This document shows, piece after piece, positions 22,540-32,816 of a DNA stretch of 64,000 nt. The position numbers and the translations under genes were made by a program. The DNA is taken from assembly GCA_000467715.1 (NCBI GenBank), contig AJFK01000462.1, forward strand, positions 124,001 to 188,000, in the 5' to 3' direction. This DNA comes from Hysterium pulicare CBS 123377. Taxonomy: Eukaryota; Ascomycota; Dothideomycetes; Hysteriales; Hysteriaceae. Every line of letters begins with the position of its first letter. Position 1 is the stretch's first letter. The notes under the pieces are model-generated. The model was not told the origin of the DNA. It did no database searches and saw only the letters and a program-made list of their open reading frames with translations.

Positions 22540-25500
22540 TCAAACATCAAAATTGCCATTATTGAAGAAACTGTCATCATGATCATGGCTGGGGACAACG
22601 CCGCTCATCCGATCTGCCCTAGGCGAATAAGGCTTCTCCCAGTCCGCATCCTCTTCTTTGTCATCTTCTTCCATATGTTCCGAGTCATTGTCTCGATTTT
22701 TGAAATGATGATCCATTGCACTTTCGTCTACGAAAGTAAAACCTGCGAAGTTCGCTTGCATAGTGGGAGAGAGTGGTGTGGACGCAGGGTTGACACCTGA
22801 GGCAAGTGCAGCTGCACGAGCATTGAGCGAGCCATTCCCGTTCAAAGCATTCGTGAACTCTGGATCAAAGTTGGATACATCCAATTCCGATTTCAGTTTA
22901 GGTTTGAATGGAGGAACGACGTTTTTCTTCATCATAGCGTCCCAGTCGATGTCGGCGAAGAATGGATGAGCCTTGAGCTCTTCTGCATCTCGTAAGGCAC
23001 CCAGGCGATGCTTCGGGTTTCTGTTGAGAAGACCTTTGACGAAATTTCTGCCTTCTGTGCTGAGGGCATCCCTAGGAAATCGGACCTTTCCAAATGCAAT
23101 ATTTTTATACATTTGTTGCGTGTCCTCCGCGTAGAATGGACTCCATCCACAGCACATTTCGAAGACCAGAACTCCAAGCGACCAGAAGTCAACCATTTTG
23201 GTGTACCCATGCTCGTCTAGCAGGACTTCAGGGGCCAAATACTCGGTAGTACCACAAAATGTATTGGTTGTCGCATTTTCGGTCAAATTAGCCTTCGATA
23301 AACCGAAATCGCAGAGAGCGATATGACCCTTGGCATCGAGAAGGATATTTTCCGGCTTTAAATCTCGGTAGACTATGTTGTGTTCATGAAGATGCTGCAG
23401 CGCCAAGATCAACTCGGCAATATAGAATTTCGCCCGAGCTTCGTGGAATCGACCTTCTCTCTGGAGATGCCAGAAGAGCTCACCGCCAGACATATAATCA
23501 GTGACTAGGTATAAATCCGTTGGCGTCTGGAATGAGAACTTGAGACCAACAATGAACGGTGATTCTGTCATCGCGGTACGGACCAGAATGTTACGTTCTC
23601 CGAGAGTATGTGCCACCTCCTTTTTCTGGACAATAACTTTCTTCGAAAGTACCTTCATAGCATAAATCCGGCGTGTGTCCCTCTTACGGACCTGAAATAC
23701 CTGACCAAAGGTGCCTTTGCCAATGAGTTTGAGAATTTCGAAATCTTCCGGTCCGTAATGTTTTTTGTCCGTCTTGTGAAAGTTGATTCGTAGATGGATC
23801 TCGCCATGCACAGCGCCTTTCTCCCCGTCAAGTGGCTCTAGGTCAAACCAACCTTCATATGGATGCTCATACTCGACTAGATTTGGGCAGAATCGCACAT
23901 GGCCGAGGAATGCTTCTTGATTAGATCGATCGTAGACAGAGATATCAATCTCGGAATGGTCGCCAACCACATCGCTAATATAGCAGTCAGCAAGAGACTC
24001 CTACACTATTGGATTTGAATCTTACAAAATCGCATCATGCTCCCACTTAGGGTTGGTAACCTGCTTGTACTGGCTATTCTCCTTGGGATCTGAGCTTGTA
24101 CCGCTATTACTGCTCTGCCTACTTCTCATGGGAATCGCCATAGGCCTGCCCATATCACTATCTGTGCGTCTGATAGCAACCCCACCAAGCGCATTGATTC
24201 TTCCAGAGCCATCATTTGCCTTCTTTGAAGACTCATTCCTAGGGCCGTCTGATATGTATTCCGCCCATTGGAATTGACAGACGACGTAAGGATCAATACT
24301 TGGGCGTAGGTCGCGGCCTTCGGTTATAGAGACGGAAAGTTTGCCTTTTGGAGGACCTACCGCAGCTCTGGTTGCCTTTTTTGGTTTTGAGTGTGGAGAT
24401 AGTGCAGTCTGCGGTGGAATTGGCGTAGAGCTCTTCCCTTCTTGAGAGCGCGTTCGAGGGGTCTGGGGAGGTGTGGCCTGAGCTCGCGACGGCGAATCCT
24501 CGCCATCAGTTAGCTTCTTAACTTTCTTATCAAATCTTGAGGCTGACGCACGCCGCGAGATAGAAAGAGAAGCGAGAATAGGGCTGGGAGGAGTGGTTGA
24601 GGGCAAACGAGAGGCAGGGCTCGAGATGTGTGCAGCTGGGACAGAAGAAGTCGTAACAATGGCTGAGAGGGGACTAGAAACAGCGAATGTGTGCCTGCGT
24701 GCTCTTTTCGGGGAAGACTCCAGAGCATCTTTCTTGTCCCGCGCAGAAGGTGCGCGAGAATGAGAGACGCGGCCGGAGTCAGTAGGAATGTTCTCGTCTT
24801 TGCTAATTTTGTATGCGGAGGACGAGGAGGATGTTGGAGGGGTCGGGTATGAAAACAAGGATAAGTGATATGTAGAGTGAGACGACTGTGCGGTGCCCAA
24901 GCGCTCGTGCGGAAGTAGTGGCGGAGAATGGTCATCGCCGCTCGAAACTCCCGTCGGAGAGCATGGGGCCGTTGGCAGAGCATCACAATGAGCACCCCGT
25001 TCTTTCTGATGCTCCTGCCGTGACCCGCCAGCGTCTTCTTCCTCTAGCGGAGGTGTGGGTTGTGCGGGGGAGGGATTGTTCGTAGACTTTGGACTGGGGC
25101 GGAGAGAATCACAAACCTGGCCAAAGTAACTGTTGATTATGCCCGGAAGTCTCTTGTCCGTCAGGTCGGGACGTGGTGTAGCAGCGCCCGGCGGAGTGGA
25201 ACTGTTGGACCCGATTTGATCCTGTATCTCGTCGTCGCTCGCCCTGAAGGATACATGAAGCAAGTTAGCAAACGGCATGGTGAAAAGTGGCGAGGTGCCA
25301 AAACGCAGGGGGATCATTCGTGCTGGTCGAGCAAAAAGCGCAGAGTGGCAAAGAAAGAGGACCAGAAGCTGTGTGTAACACTCAGGATCGGGTGACTCCA
25401 AGTCATTGCGCATTCATGGCTAAGCGAGCGAGCAGTCTCAGGTCGACAATCTCGCCATTTATGAAGTCGTGTCTCTTCCCGTACACTCTGATTGCTATTT

Positions 25501-26009
25501 CGAGGCCGAGCACTGGATGCAAGAATATCAGGATTCGGTGAGGCTTACCTCTGCATCATGGCCTGCCGCAGCAGATCTGCAGCGGTGTGCGGATTCACGC
25601 CACCGTGGGCTGTCATGGTGGACGAAGGACTAAGCCAGTAGGTTGGGAGGAGACGCTGGGCAATGGTCGTCGACTTAGCTATGTCGGAGAGGTGGACTGA
25701 GGTGGTGGAGAGGGTCGGGACAGCGCTTGAGGATTTTGAGAGCAGTGGCCGGCGGGGTCGCGAAGTCTCTGCGGCTGAGCCAGCTGTGGCAGTTGAGGCG
25801 CGGCTTTTCAAAGCAGGCCTGCAGGGTGGTGGTAGCTCGGCGGTGGTTGAGGTTCCCGTAGCAGTCGAGGGTCGAGCATCGGAGGAGATGCCCTGGCGTA
25901 GAGGCGAGAGAACGGAGGGCGTCTGGGGGGTCGTGGAAGAGTTGGAGGTGGTTCGAGTTTTTTGTTGCGGGAGGGATGAATCATGGGCATGAATATGTAG
26001 CGGCGTCAT
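22540..26009 (-). CDS. SCH9: AGC kinase Sch9 (C2 plus kinase)
   Basis: Nutrient-signalling AGC kinase, the fungal S6K/Akt-like target of TORC1. Three exons, 26009-25549, 25243-24026 and 23974-22540, give 1037 residues. Residues 1 to about 430 are Ser/Thr/Pro-rich and disordered. A C2 domain follows (KLSVSITEGRDLRPSIDPYV...WEHDAIFDVVGDHSEIDIS), interrupted by a Ser-rich insert. The kinase starts near residue 637 (FEILKLIGKGTFGQVF) and has AMKVLSKK (Lys), VYRDLKPENILL, DFGLSK and the activation loop TFCGTTEYLAPE. The AGC tail has a turn motif (STPLSP) and a hydrophobic motif (FAGFTFVDES). It shares a 1.4-kb divergent promoter with the RSC7-like gene. Confidence 0.95.
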
Positions 26010-27453
26010 GGCACAGTAAGCCGAAAACCCAGTTTGCAGTTATTGGGCCGGCAAGAAGTGAAAAGGCTGCTACTTTCGGACCTCCTCCGACAGTCGAGGC
26101 CGGCCCAGAAATGTCAGAAAAGGCTTGCTTTGTTGGAGACACAGCAAATGCAGCGAGTAGACTTGTGGCGAGGCTCAACAATGCAGATGGTGAAGAAAGC
26201 AAAGGTTGGCGAAGCGGTCACGCATTGCTTGCTGCTCCGATTTGTATCATTCAAAGGCCCAAGGTACCGAAGCTACCAAGTACGACAAAGATCTGCTCTG
26301 CCGCCCTCCCTCGACTCGGCGAAAGCAGGAAGGGCGGGCTACTGACAGCAGCCGCTGCTTCGATTCATGCTCTCAACTCTTCACCGCTCCCTTATTACGG
26401 AGAGAAGGCTCCACGGGTTTACTACTGGATAGCTGGAGTGGAGTACCGAAGATGAAGCACCCATCTCCCGGCACCCGTCCAACCAACCACTCAACATGAC
26501 GATGAAAAACTTGTGCCAGCCGCTCGCCGATGTTTTGCCTTGGAAAATCCCAGCGCCGCTTGGCCAGGTTATAGTTTATGCCCAACTCGCCCTGTTTGAC
26601 GCATCGAATCATCCTCCCATCACCGTCACTCCAGCCAGACACTGGTACAGCATGTTTTTATCCAGAATACAATAGGTGCGGCGCAGGCCATGGTGGCCAC
26701 GGGCAGCTCTGCAACCTTGAGTTTATTGCCTGCCTGAATACGGCCATGCAGAGCTTAGTAAGGGCACACTGTCAGCCCTGCATTGCTTGCCGTCGACGTA
26801 TATATCAAGTATGCACTGTACATGCCACAGTAGACCAGACATGTAAGTCAAAGTCCAAGAGCCGTGATGACTAGCAGATCTCGTCATATGCTTGGGAGGC
26901 AATGTGCGATCGCGCTCTTGTGGTATGTATTCTCTGGAGACCGATGGGGAATTCAGCTCCGAGAGGCAAAGTTTCTGAATGAACGAGACCTAGACTCCCA
27001 TGACGGCAGATGCATGTGAGGAAGAATGGGGGTGGTGCGACGGCGCAAGGTAATAGTGAGTAAGGCGCCGCAATGGGAAAGTGACGCATCCACCAGGCTG
27101 TTGAGAGTGCGACTAACGTTGATAGAATCAACCTCTTTAGGTGCCTGTGCAGGGCAGTGAAGTACCCAGATAGATAAGTAATGCAAGTGAAAAAGGTGCT
27201 TCTAGTGAAGAATGCTGTATTACATAAGGCACCCGACTAAGCCTTAGTCGGCTTAACCTCATCTTGATTCAATTGCTCCCCGACACGTCCTCACGTCTAC
27301 CCATCAACACTTGCTCCTCACCATCAGCGTCAGTCATCTTTCGAGTAGAAGCCATATACGATACCCTCCCCTCACTGTATCCTCGTATCTTCCACATACC
27401 TTCACCTCTAAAACTCCCGGCGATCTATCTCATTCCTCTGGGGACATTCCAGC
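26010..27453. promoter_or_regulatory. Divergent promoter SCH9 / RSC7-like, 1.4 kb
   Basis: Head-to-head spacer. Only short frames without family features are seen. It probably includes long leaders for both genes. Confidence 0.45.
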
Positions 27454-29078
27454 ATGGCGCGCGGCCGACCGCGAGCTGCTGCTCGTCGCAGCACTCCCTT
27501 CGAAAGTCCAACGCCGGCTCAGAATTCTGACGATGACATGGTTGATATCTCCGAGTCGCGCGCTGAAACACCAGCCCAGGAAGAAGATGTGGAATCTGCT
27601 GCTCAAGACTCGGACGCGGGACAAGCTCCTTCGGAACCTTCCTCTCCACCCGTCGTGCAACAATTTCCTCGCAAACGCCGCCTTGGTCGTCCTCCAAAGA
27701 ACCGTCCTCCAGACTGGAATGCTCCAGACCCAAACGATGCCACTTCCGAAGGTGGAACGCCCCAAAAGCGTCGGCGAGGTCGTCCATCGACTGGAGGATT
27801 CAGAGGAAGGCCAAGGGGAGGCCCATCTCATGTCACCAGAGTACCCATCGACAAGGAAGGGAACATGATGGAAGTGGTGGATGATGAGGTCGCACTACCC
27901 GAGGATCCTGAGGGAGAAACAAAGGTGGACAAGCTTGGAAACCTCCAGGGAGGACGTGATTATCGTGTCCGAGTGTTCACCATCACTGGAAGAGGAGATA
28001 AGCTGTACATGCTCTCGACCGAGCCGGCGCGCTGTACTGGCTTTCGAGACAGTTACCTTTTCTTCACGAAACATATGCAGCTCTACAAAATCATTATCGA
28101 GGATTCTGAGAAGAAAGATTTAATCGCCCGGGAGATCATTCCGCATTCGTACAAAGGACGCGCCATAGGTGTTGTTACTGCTCGTTCGGTCTTTCGGGAA
28201 TTCGGTGCCCGTATCATTATTGGAGGAAAGCGGATTATCGACGATTACTACGTCACCGCCGCGCGAGAACGGGGTGACATAGAGGGTGAAATTGCGGATC
28301 CAAACGATAGATTACCCTCACCCGGAGAACCTTACAATAAAAACCAATACGTCGCATGGCATGGAGCAAGTAGTGTCTATCACACCGGTGTACCTAGTGT
28401 GCCTTTGGCCAATGGAAAAGCCGTGCCCGGAAAGAGGAAGGTGAACATCACATCCGCCAACTGGCAGTTCGAACACGCTCGTTCCGCAAGGTAAGACACT
28501 AGTCAACTTTCTTTATCAGTGCAAAGCCTGACACTCTTAGCCGATTTAACTCTTCTTTGGCGACGACTCGTCGACAAAATTTGGATGGCATATATGATCC
28601 GCATACGAATATGATGTGTTATCCGAAGATAGCGCAGCCGACTCACGCGCGGTGGGAGCAGGTACACACTCCGGTGCGAGACTCAGCCAAGCATATGTCA
28701 AATGGAGTGGCAGAACTTACGAACGGCGTTGAACGTGTAAGACTTGACATCGACATCGACGGAAACAAGGTCGACAGCATATTCACCCCTGTCCCAAGCA
28801 TCGTCTCTCGCAACTATCTTGTAGTTGATACCTACTTTACTTCACCTCCCGTTTCCTCTTTAGGTGTCCCAGGACCAGATGGAGATTTCTGTGATGCTGG
28901 TACTAATGGATTACCGAGTGTCGGAAGCGACATCTTAGATGAGTTGCCTCCAGAATGTCGACGGGCATTTGATGAAACTAAACAAAAAGAGGAAGAGTGG
29001 AAGAACCAGTGGCGCACCGAAAGCCTCGATGGTGCACGGACCAAAATCAAGATTGGATTCTCAGGTGTTCCAGTATAA
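27454..29078 (+). CDS. RSC7: Chromatin remodeller subunit RSC7/Npl6 family
   Basis: Subunit of RSC/SWI-SNF type remodelling complexes (RSC7-SWP82 family), nuclear. Two exons, 27454-28490 and 28541-29078, give 524 residues. The N-terminus is acidic and disordered, with AT-hook-like motifs RRLGRPPKNRP (about 76-85) and RRRGRPSTG (about 107-114). The conserved core begins with DYRVRVFTITGRGDKLYML and continues EPARCTGFRDSYLFF, IPHSYKGRAIGVVTARSVFREFG, RIIDDYYVTAAR and YHTGVPSVPLANG. Exon 2 holds GIYDPHTNMMCYPKIAQPTHARWEQV. The intron is 50 bp (GTAAGA...TTAG). Confidence 0.92.
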
Positions 29079-29836
29079 ACCGGGAGGAGTGTAATACTAT
29101 TGTAGGACTTTTAATGAGATGATGCTAGCTTGCTTCAAAGCAATGCATCTCGAACCTTGATCTGCTACTATGATTGCGTTGCATTCGAGCTTTTGGCATT
29201 CTTGAAGACGACAGCCGCAGGCTGCTAAATAGACGCTGCATTATTCAAGCAGTAACGGTCTTCTCTCCCAAGTCATTGAACAGTTTCTACCGTCTTCAAA
29301 ACTACTTTGCAATCTATGACCCAGACTTGCGCCACTTTCTACGGCTGATCCTTTGTTATGTATCAACTTTCTTTCATTGAATCGCCGCTTTCTTTAAGCC
29401 CAAATCGAGGTATTTTGCAGTAGCCCACAAGACACATTTTGGCCCATGCGCCCATGCGTTCATGGCGTTCATGGCGTGTACAGACAAAGAGATGGCAGGC
29501 CCTCCTCGAGGTCCTATTTTGTAATCCCTTGGTTTCGGGAATCTTTGCGTCCGAGAAATCCTTCGAAAGGCAAAACAAAGAGGTACAGTGCAAGGTAAGG
29601 CGTTAGCCCTATGTAAGGACAAACCATCCGGAGTTCTGGATATGCTGCAAACGCACTCTTAATCCAAGGAAGAGGAGAAGAGCGCAATCCTTGGAAACCC
29701 GAGCCTCTTCTATGACGATATTATCCGCAATGCCTCTAGGCAAATTCGCAAATACTACTTTTCCAGCTTGTCCAGCACCGTTCCTTGAAGAATCAAAATA
29801 TGGCACGACGGGGGGACGTAAGTACCGTTACTCATC
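29079..29836. other. Intergenic region, receptor promoter
   Basis: About 760 bp between two + strand genes. A short direct repeat (GCGTTCATG, twice) lies near 29457-29475. An upstream ORF overlapping the receptor start is listed separately. No other gene is seen. Confidence 0.4.
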
Positions 29837-29853
29837 ATGCCAGATTTGTATAG
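29800..29853 (+). promoter_or_regulatory. Upstream ORF overlapping the receptor start
   Basis: An ATG 37 nt before the receptor ATG opens a 17-codon frame (MARRGDVSTVTHHARFV) that ends inside the receptor coding region in another frame. It would be translated first if the leader extends this far. Confidence 0.4.
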
Positions 29854-31735
29854 ACAGACACTAATCCACGGAGAAGATATCGCAGGACGATATTGTGGCC
29901 TAGGTGCCAATCAGGATGGGACAAGGTGTTGCTTTCCATGCCCTATACAGGATTGGGTGTATCCCGCAGGTGAGAGTCCACTGGCATTGCTACCAAGACC
30001 GGCTCCTGTACTGAGTTGACTCGACAGATTGGAAGTCGCAATTGAAAATTCCAAACTACCTCAGCATCTTATCGCTCGTACTCTGTCTGTTCTTGCTGTT
30101 GTCATTTGCCGTCTTGCCGCCTGAGAAGACCCATCGACATTATCTCAGTGTGGGACTACTGTTTCCAGTCTTCTTCATCTCAGTAAGTGTCATGTTCTGC
30201 TACGTATACCGTTCGAGTTAACTTAATGAACAGCTGTCGTTTGTTATTCCAGCGGGAACAGATCCCCCACTATGTTACGACGACATCACGCCAAACGATA
30301 TGCATACCAGCCTGTCCTGCGCTTGGACCGGTGCCCTTGTGGGTGTTGGTGGTCTTGGATCCGCGATATGGGGTCAGTCTCCGCGATCGAGGGTTACTCC
30401 TGAAATTAGTACTGATAATTGGCAGTCTTCCTGCGGAGCTTATACATTTACGTCCGCATTGTCCGGGACCATACCCCTGGGAGGTACTTCAAATGGGTCT
30501 CCATAACGGCTGGCATTCTCTTACCATTTGCAATTCTCGCAGCGCTTCTTGCGGCAACTGGAGTCAGCTACCGTATGGGCCAGACTTGCCTTCCGAACCA
30601 CCCTAACGCCATATTCAGTTTCTGGATGTGGCTTGTTGGGTTTGCCGGTGTGGGTTTCGCCTTGCAGGCCATAACAACAGTCTATTGCGTCTATGTGTAT
30701 TTCCGAAGCCTCAGGCGGGAGCACATGAGAGCCCAACGGTCTTTGGAATCCAACGAGAACATCCGGACCTGGAGAAACGTCAAGAAGCTCTTCGTACTCC
30801 AGTGGCGCAACATATTGACCAGCATTTTCGTCATCATAGGATCTATGTATTTCTTCATCGTGTTCTACACCCAAGACGCGAAACTGGGCGCCGTCTTCAA
30901 CGATCCGCACAACACGCATCCGGTAAGGATGTGGATTGCTTGTCTAGATCTTAGCGGAGGCGACAAGGAAGAATGTCTTAAATATGTTGGAAACTTTACA
31001 GTTCCGCATGAGACTATACTCACGTCTCTCATTTTCGCTTCTGTAAGTCTTTGGTCGAAACTATCACTACAGTGTATAGGCCTAATCTGAATTCAGCTTG
31101 TGGGTATCGCGCTGTTCATACTTTTGGCTCGCGCGTCAATGTTCACTGCTTGGTGGGACTTGATACTGAAGCCCTTCAACCGCCATCACCGGTCACCATC
31201 ACCGCCTCTGACGTCTCTCGAGAACCCTCTCCCATGTCCAGCGGATTCATCCTCGAAGGCCTATACCTACGTATCTACATTTGCCACTACATCCTCATCT
31301 GCAGGCTCAACAAACGAACTAAGCATGGAAGAAAGTGGCAAAACATCTCCCTTCTTTTCTGAGTCAAAAACATTAACTCACCCCGGGATTCAAGTGCGCC
31401 CTCTTCCTTTATCCTTCGACTCCTCGTCATCCGTAACGCCGTTGAGGCCGCCAACTCCTCCCGCTCGTAACGTAGCTGCCTCTCCGAAGCCAACCTTGTC
31501 GTCAGGTGCCCGGATTTCGGCACCACTTCCAGGATCGTTCACTCATGTTGACTCCGCTTCCAGGCAGAGTTTAAAACCCAACTCTTGGTCACCGGCATCT
31601 GCAGTAGGTATTCGTCCGTCTTTCGGTCGAGGAGGCCTAGGGATGAATCCCGTTAGACCGGTGGAAGGCGGTTGGGAAGTGGAAGAAGAAATCGGTTGGG
31701 AGGGGAGGGGAAGTGGTATAGCGATTGCTAAGTAA
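29837..31735 (+). CDS. Seven-transmembrane G-protein-coupled receptor
   Basis: Plasma-membrane receptor of a fungal GPCR class; the ligand is unknown. Five exons, 29837-29969, 30028-30182, 30234-30372, 30426-31042 and 31097-31735, give 560 residues. A Cys-containing N-terminal segment (YCGLGANQDGTRCCFPCP) precedes TM1 (LSILSLVLCLFLLLSFAVL). Six further hydrophobic spans follow, for instance WVSITAGILLPFAILAALLA, MWLVGFAGVGFALQAITTVY and ILTSIFVIIGSMYFFIVFY. The long cytoplasmic tail from about residue 365 is Ser/Pro-rich and ends SGIAIAK. The pattern reminds me of the class containing Aspergillus GprM, but that is uncertain. Confidence 0.85.
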
Positions 31736-32038
31736 AGGAAAGATGCCCATACTAGGCGTCATATGCTTAATATGAGAAGTAGTTAATCCGAATGGAAATA
31801 AGAGGGGCCGATCTTTGGTGATCCTCTTGGCGTCATCGACTTTTATATAGGCCTTATTCTATATAGTTTTGGATAGCTGGGGCATGGGCGAAACTTCCTA
31901 AATGAATAGATTTGATGCTGTTGATTCATGGGAATAAATGTGCACCTCAGGTTTCGAGTACGTGATTTGATATACGCGGTTAAGGTGCTGTCTCTTTGTT
32001 GTTCAGACAAGATCATCCTGGCGGCTACACGTTCTGCA
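31736..32038. other. Receptor 3' flank
   Basis: About 300 bp with nothing recognised apart from the probable receptor 3' UTR. Confidence 0.4.
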
Positions 32039-32285
32039 TGACCACTCAGCTATGCGTTCCGCGGTATATGTTTTTCCTACGCCAAATTTGCCGTGGAATA
32101 GGAAAATGAGACACTCGCCCTTCCCTTGAGCAAAGTCATCTCACTATAGCTCGAGAATTTGCGGGAGGATTTTCCTCATGAGTGTACTTTGATGAGAACG
32201 ACTTGATAAGATTGCGGGCGTCGGAGGCGAGGACAACACCGTCAACGAGACGAACGTCGTATCTGGGTTCGGAGAAGCAAGATAC
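32039..32285 (-). pseudogene. Relic of a fungal AAA-ATPase gene
   Basis: Two adjacent frames on the minus strand together resemble part of a fungal AAA-type ATPase. The first reads RYDVRLVDGVVLASDARNL and continues KSFSSKYTHEENPPANSRAIVR, then meets a stop. One base out of frame the match resumes as DDFAQGKGECLIFLFHGKFG and continues VGKTYTAERIAE. GKFGVGKT is a Walker A motif at about 32070-32095. No Walker B, sensor or Arg-finger region follows, and no complete N-terminal part precedes. It is a fragment of roughly 80 codons with one frameshift, lying in an otherwise gene-free spacer. It is a decayed host-type gene, not a functional one. Confidence 0.7.
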
Positions 32286-32816
32286 GTCAAGCGGGTCTGG
32301 TCATGTTTATTAGTATAAACAGGTGCGTCAAGGGAGATAAGTAAAGATAAGATTGCTCTCTCGCTAGTTGCGTACTTTCATTATGAAGCTATGCACTGAA
32401 CGATCACAGAGGAAGTACTAATGTTGTTAGTCCTTTCGTGGTCATGGGGTTGGTTCTCGCGCAGTCTGCAATTCTCGACTTCTTCACGCTATTACTTCCT
32501 TCTATTCCCAACTCACCGATCTAGCACTGTTAATATCACCTATGTCACGCTAGCAGATGTAGTAGCACTGATTAATAATTCATGCTCTTTTGCAAGAGAA
32601 GCTCCTTCCTTTTGAGACTATACACACTTGCTCACCAGAAGCTGAAGATGCCACCGTAAAGTCGGTAGCCAGATAAGCAACAGAAACACCTTCCATGAGG
32701 GCAGAGAAACAAGAGACGCCAAGCAAGAACATGAGAGATCACACACTCGTGTTCTCCTAGTCGAGATCGCTTTGAAAGGATATTGAAATGGTGATGATTC
32801 CTAACGCTTAAGCAGC
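32286..32816. other. NST1 3' flank, no gene seen
   Basis: About 530 bp between the ATPase relic and the NST1 stop. Further degraded parts of the relic may be present but cannot be recognised. Confidence 0.4.

Noticed and set aside
29609-29806. A 65-residue minus-strand frame upstream of the receptor
   Set aside because: No conserved motif, and it sits in the receptor promoter. Insufficient support.
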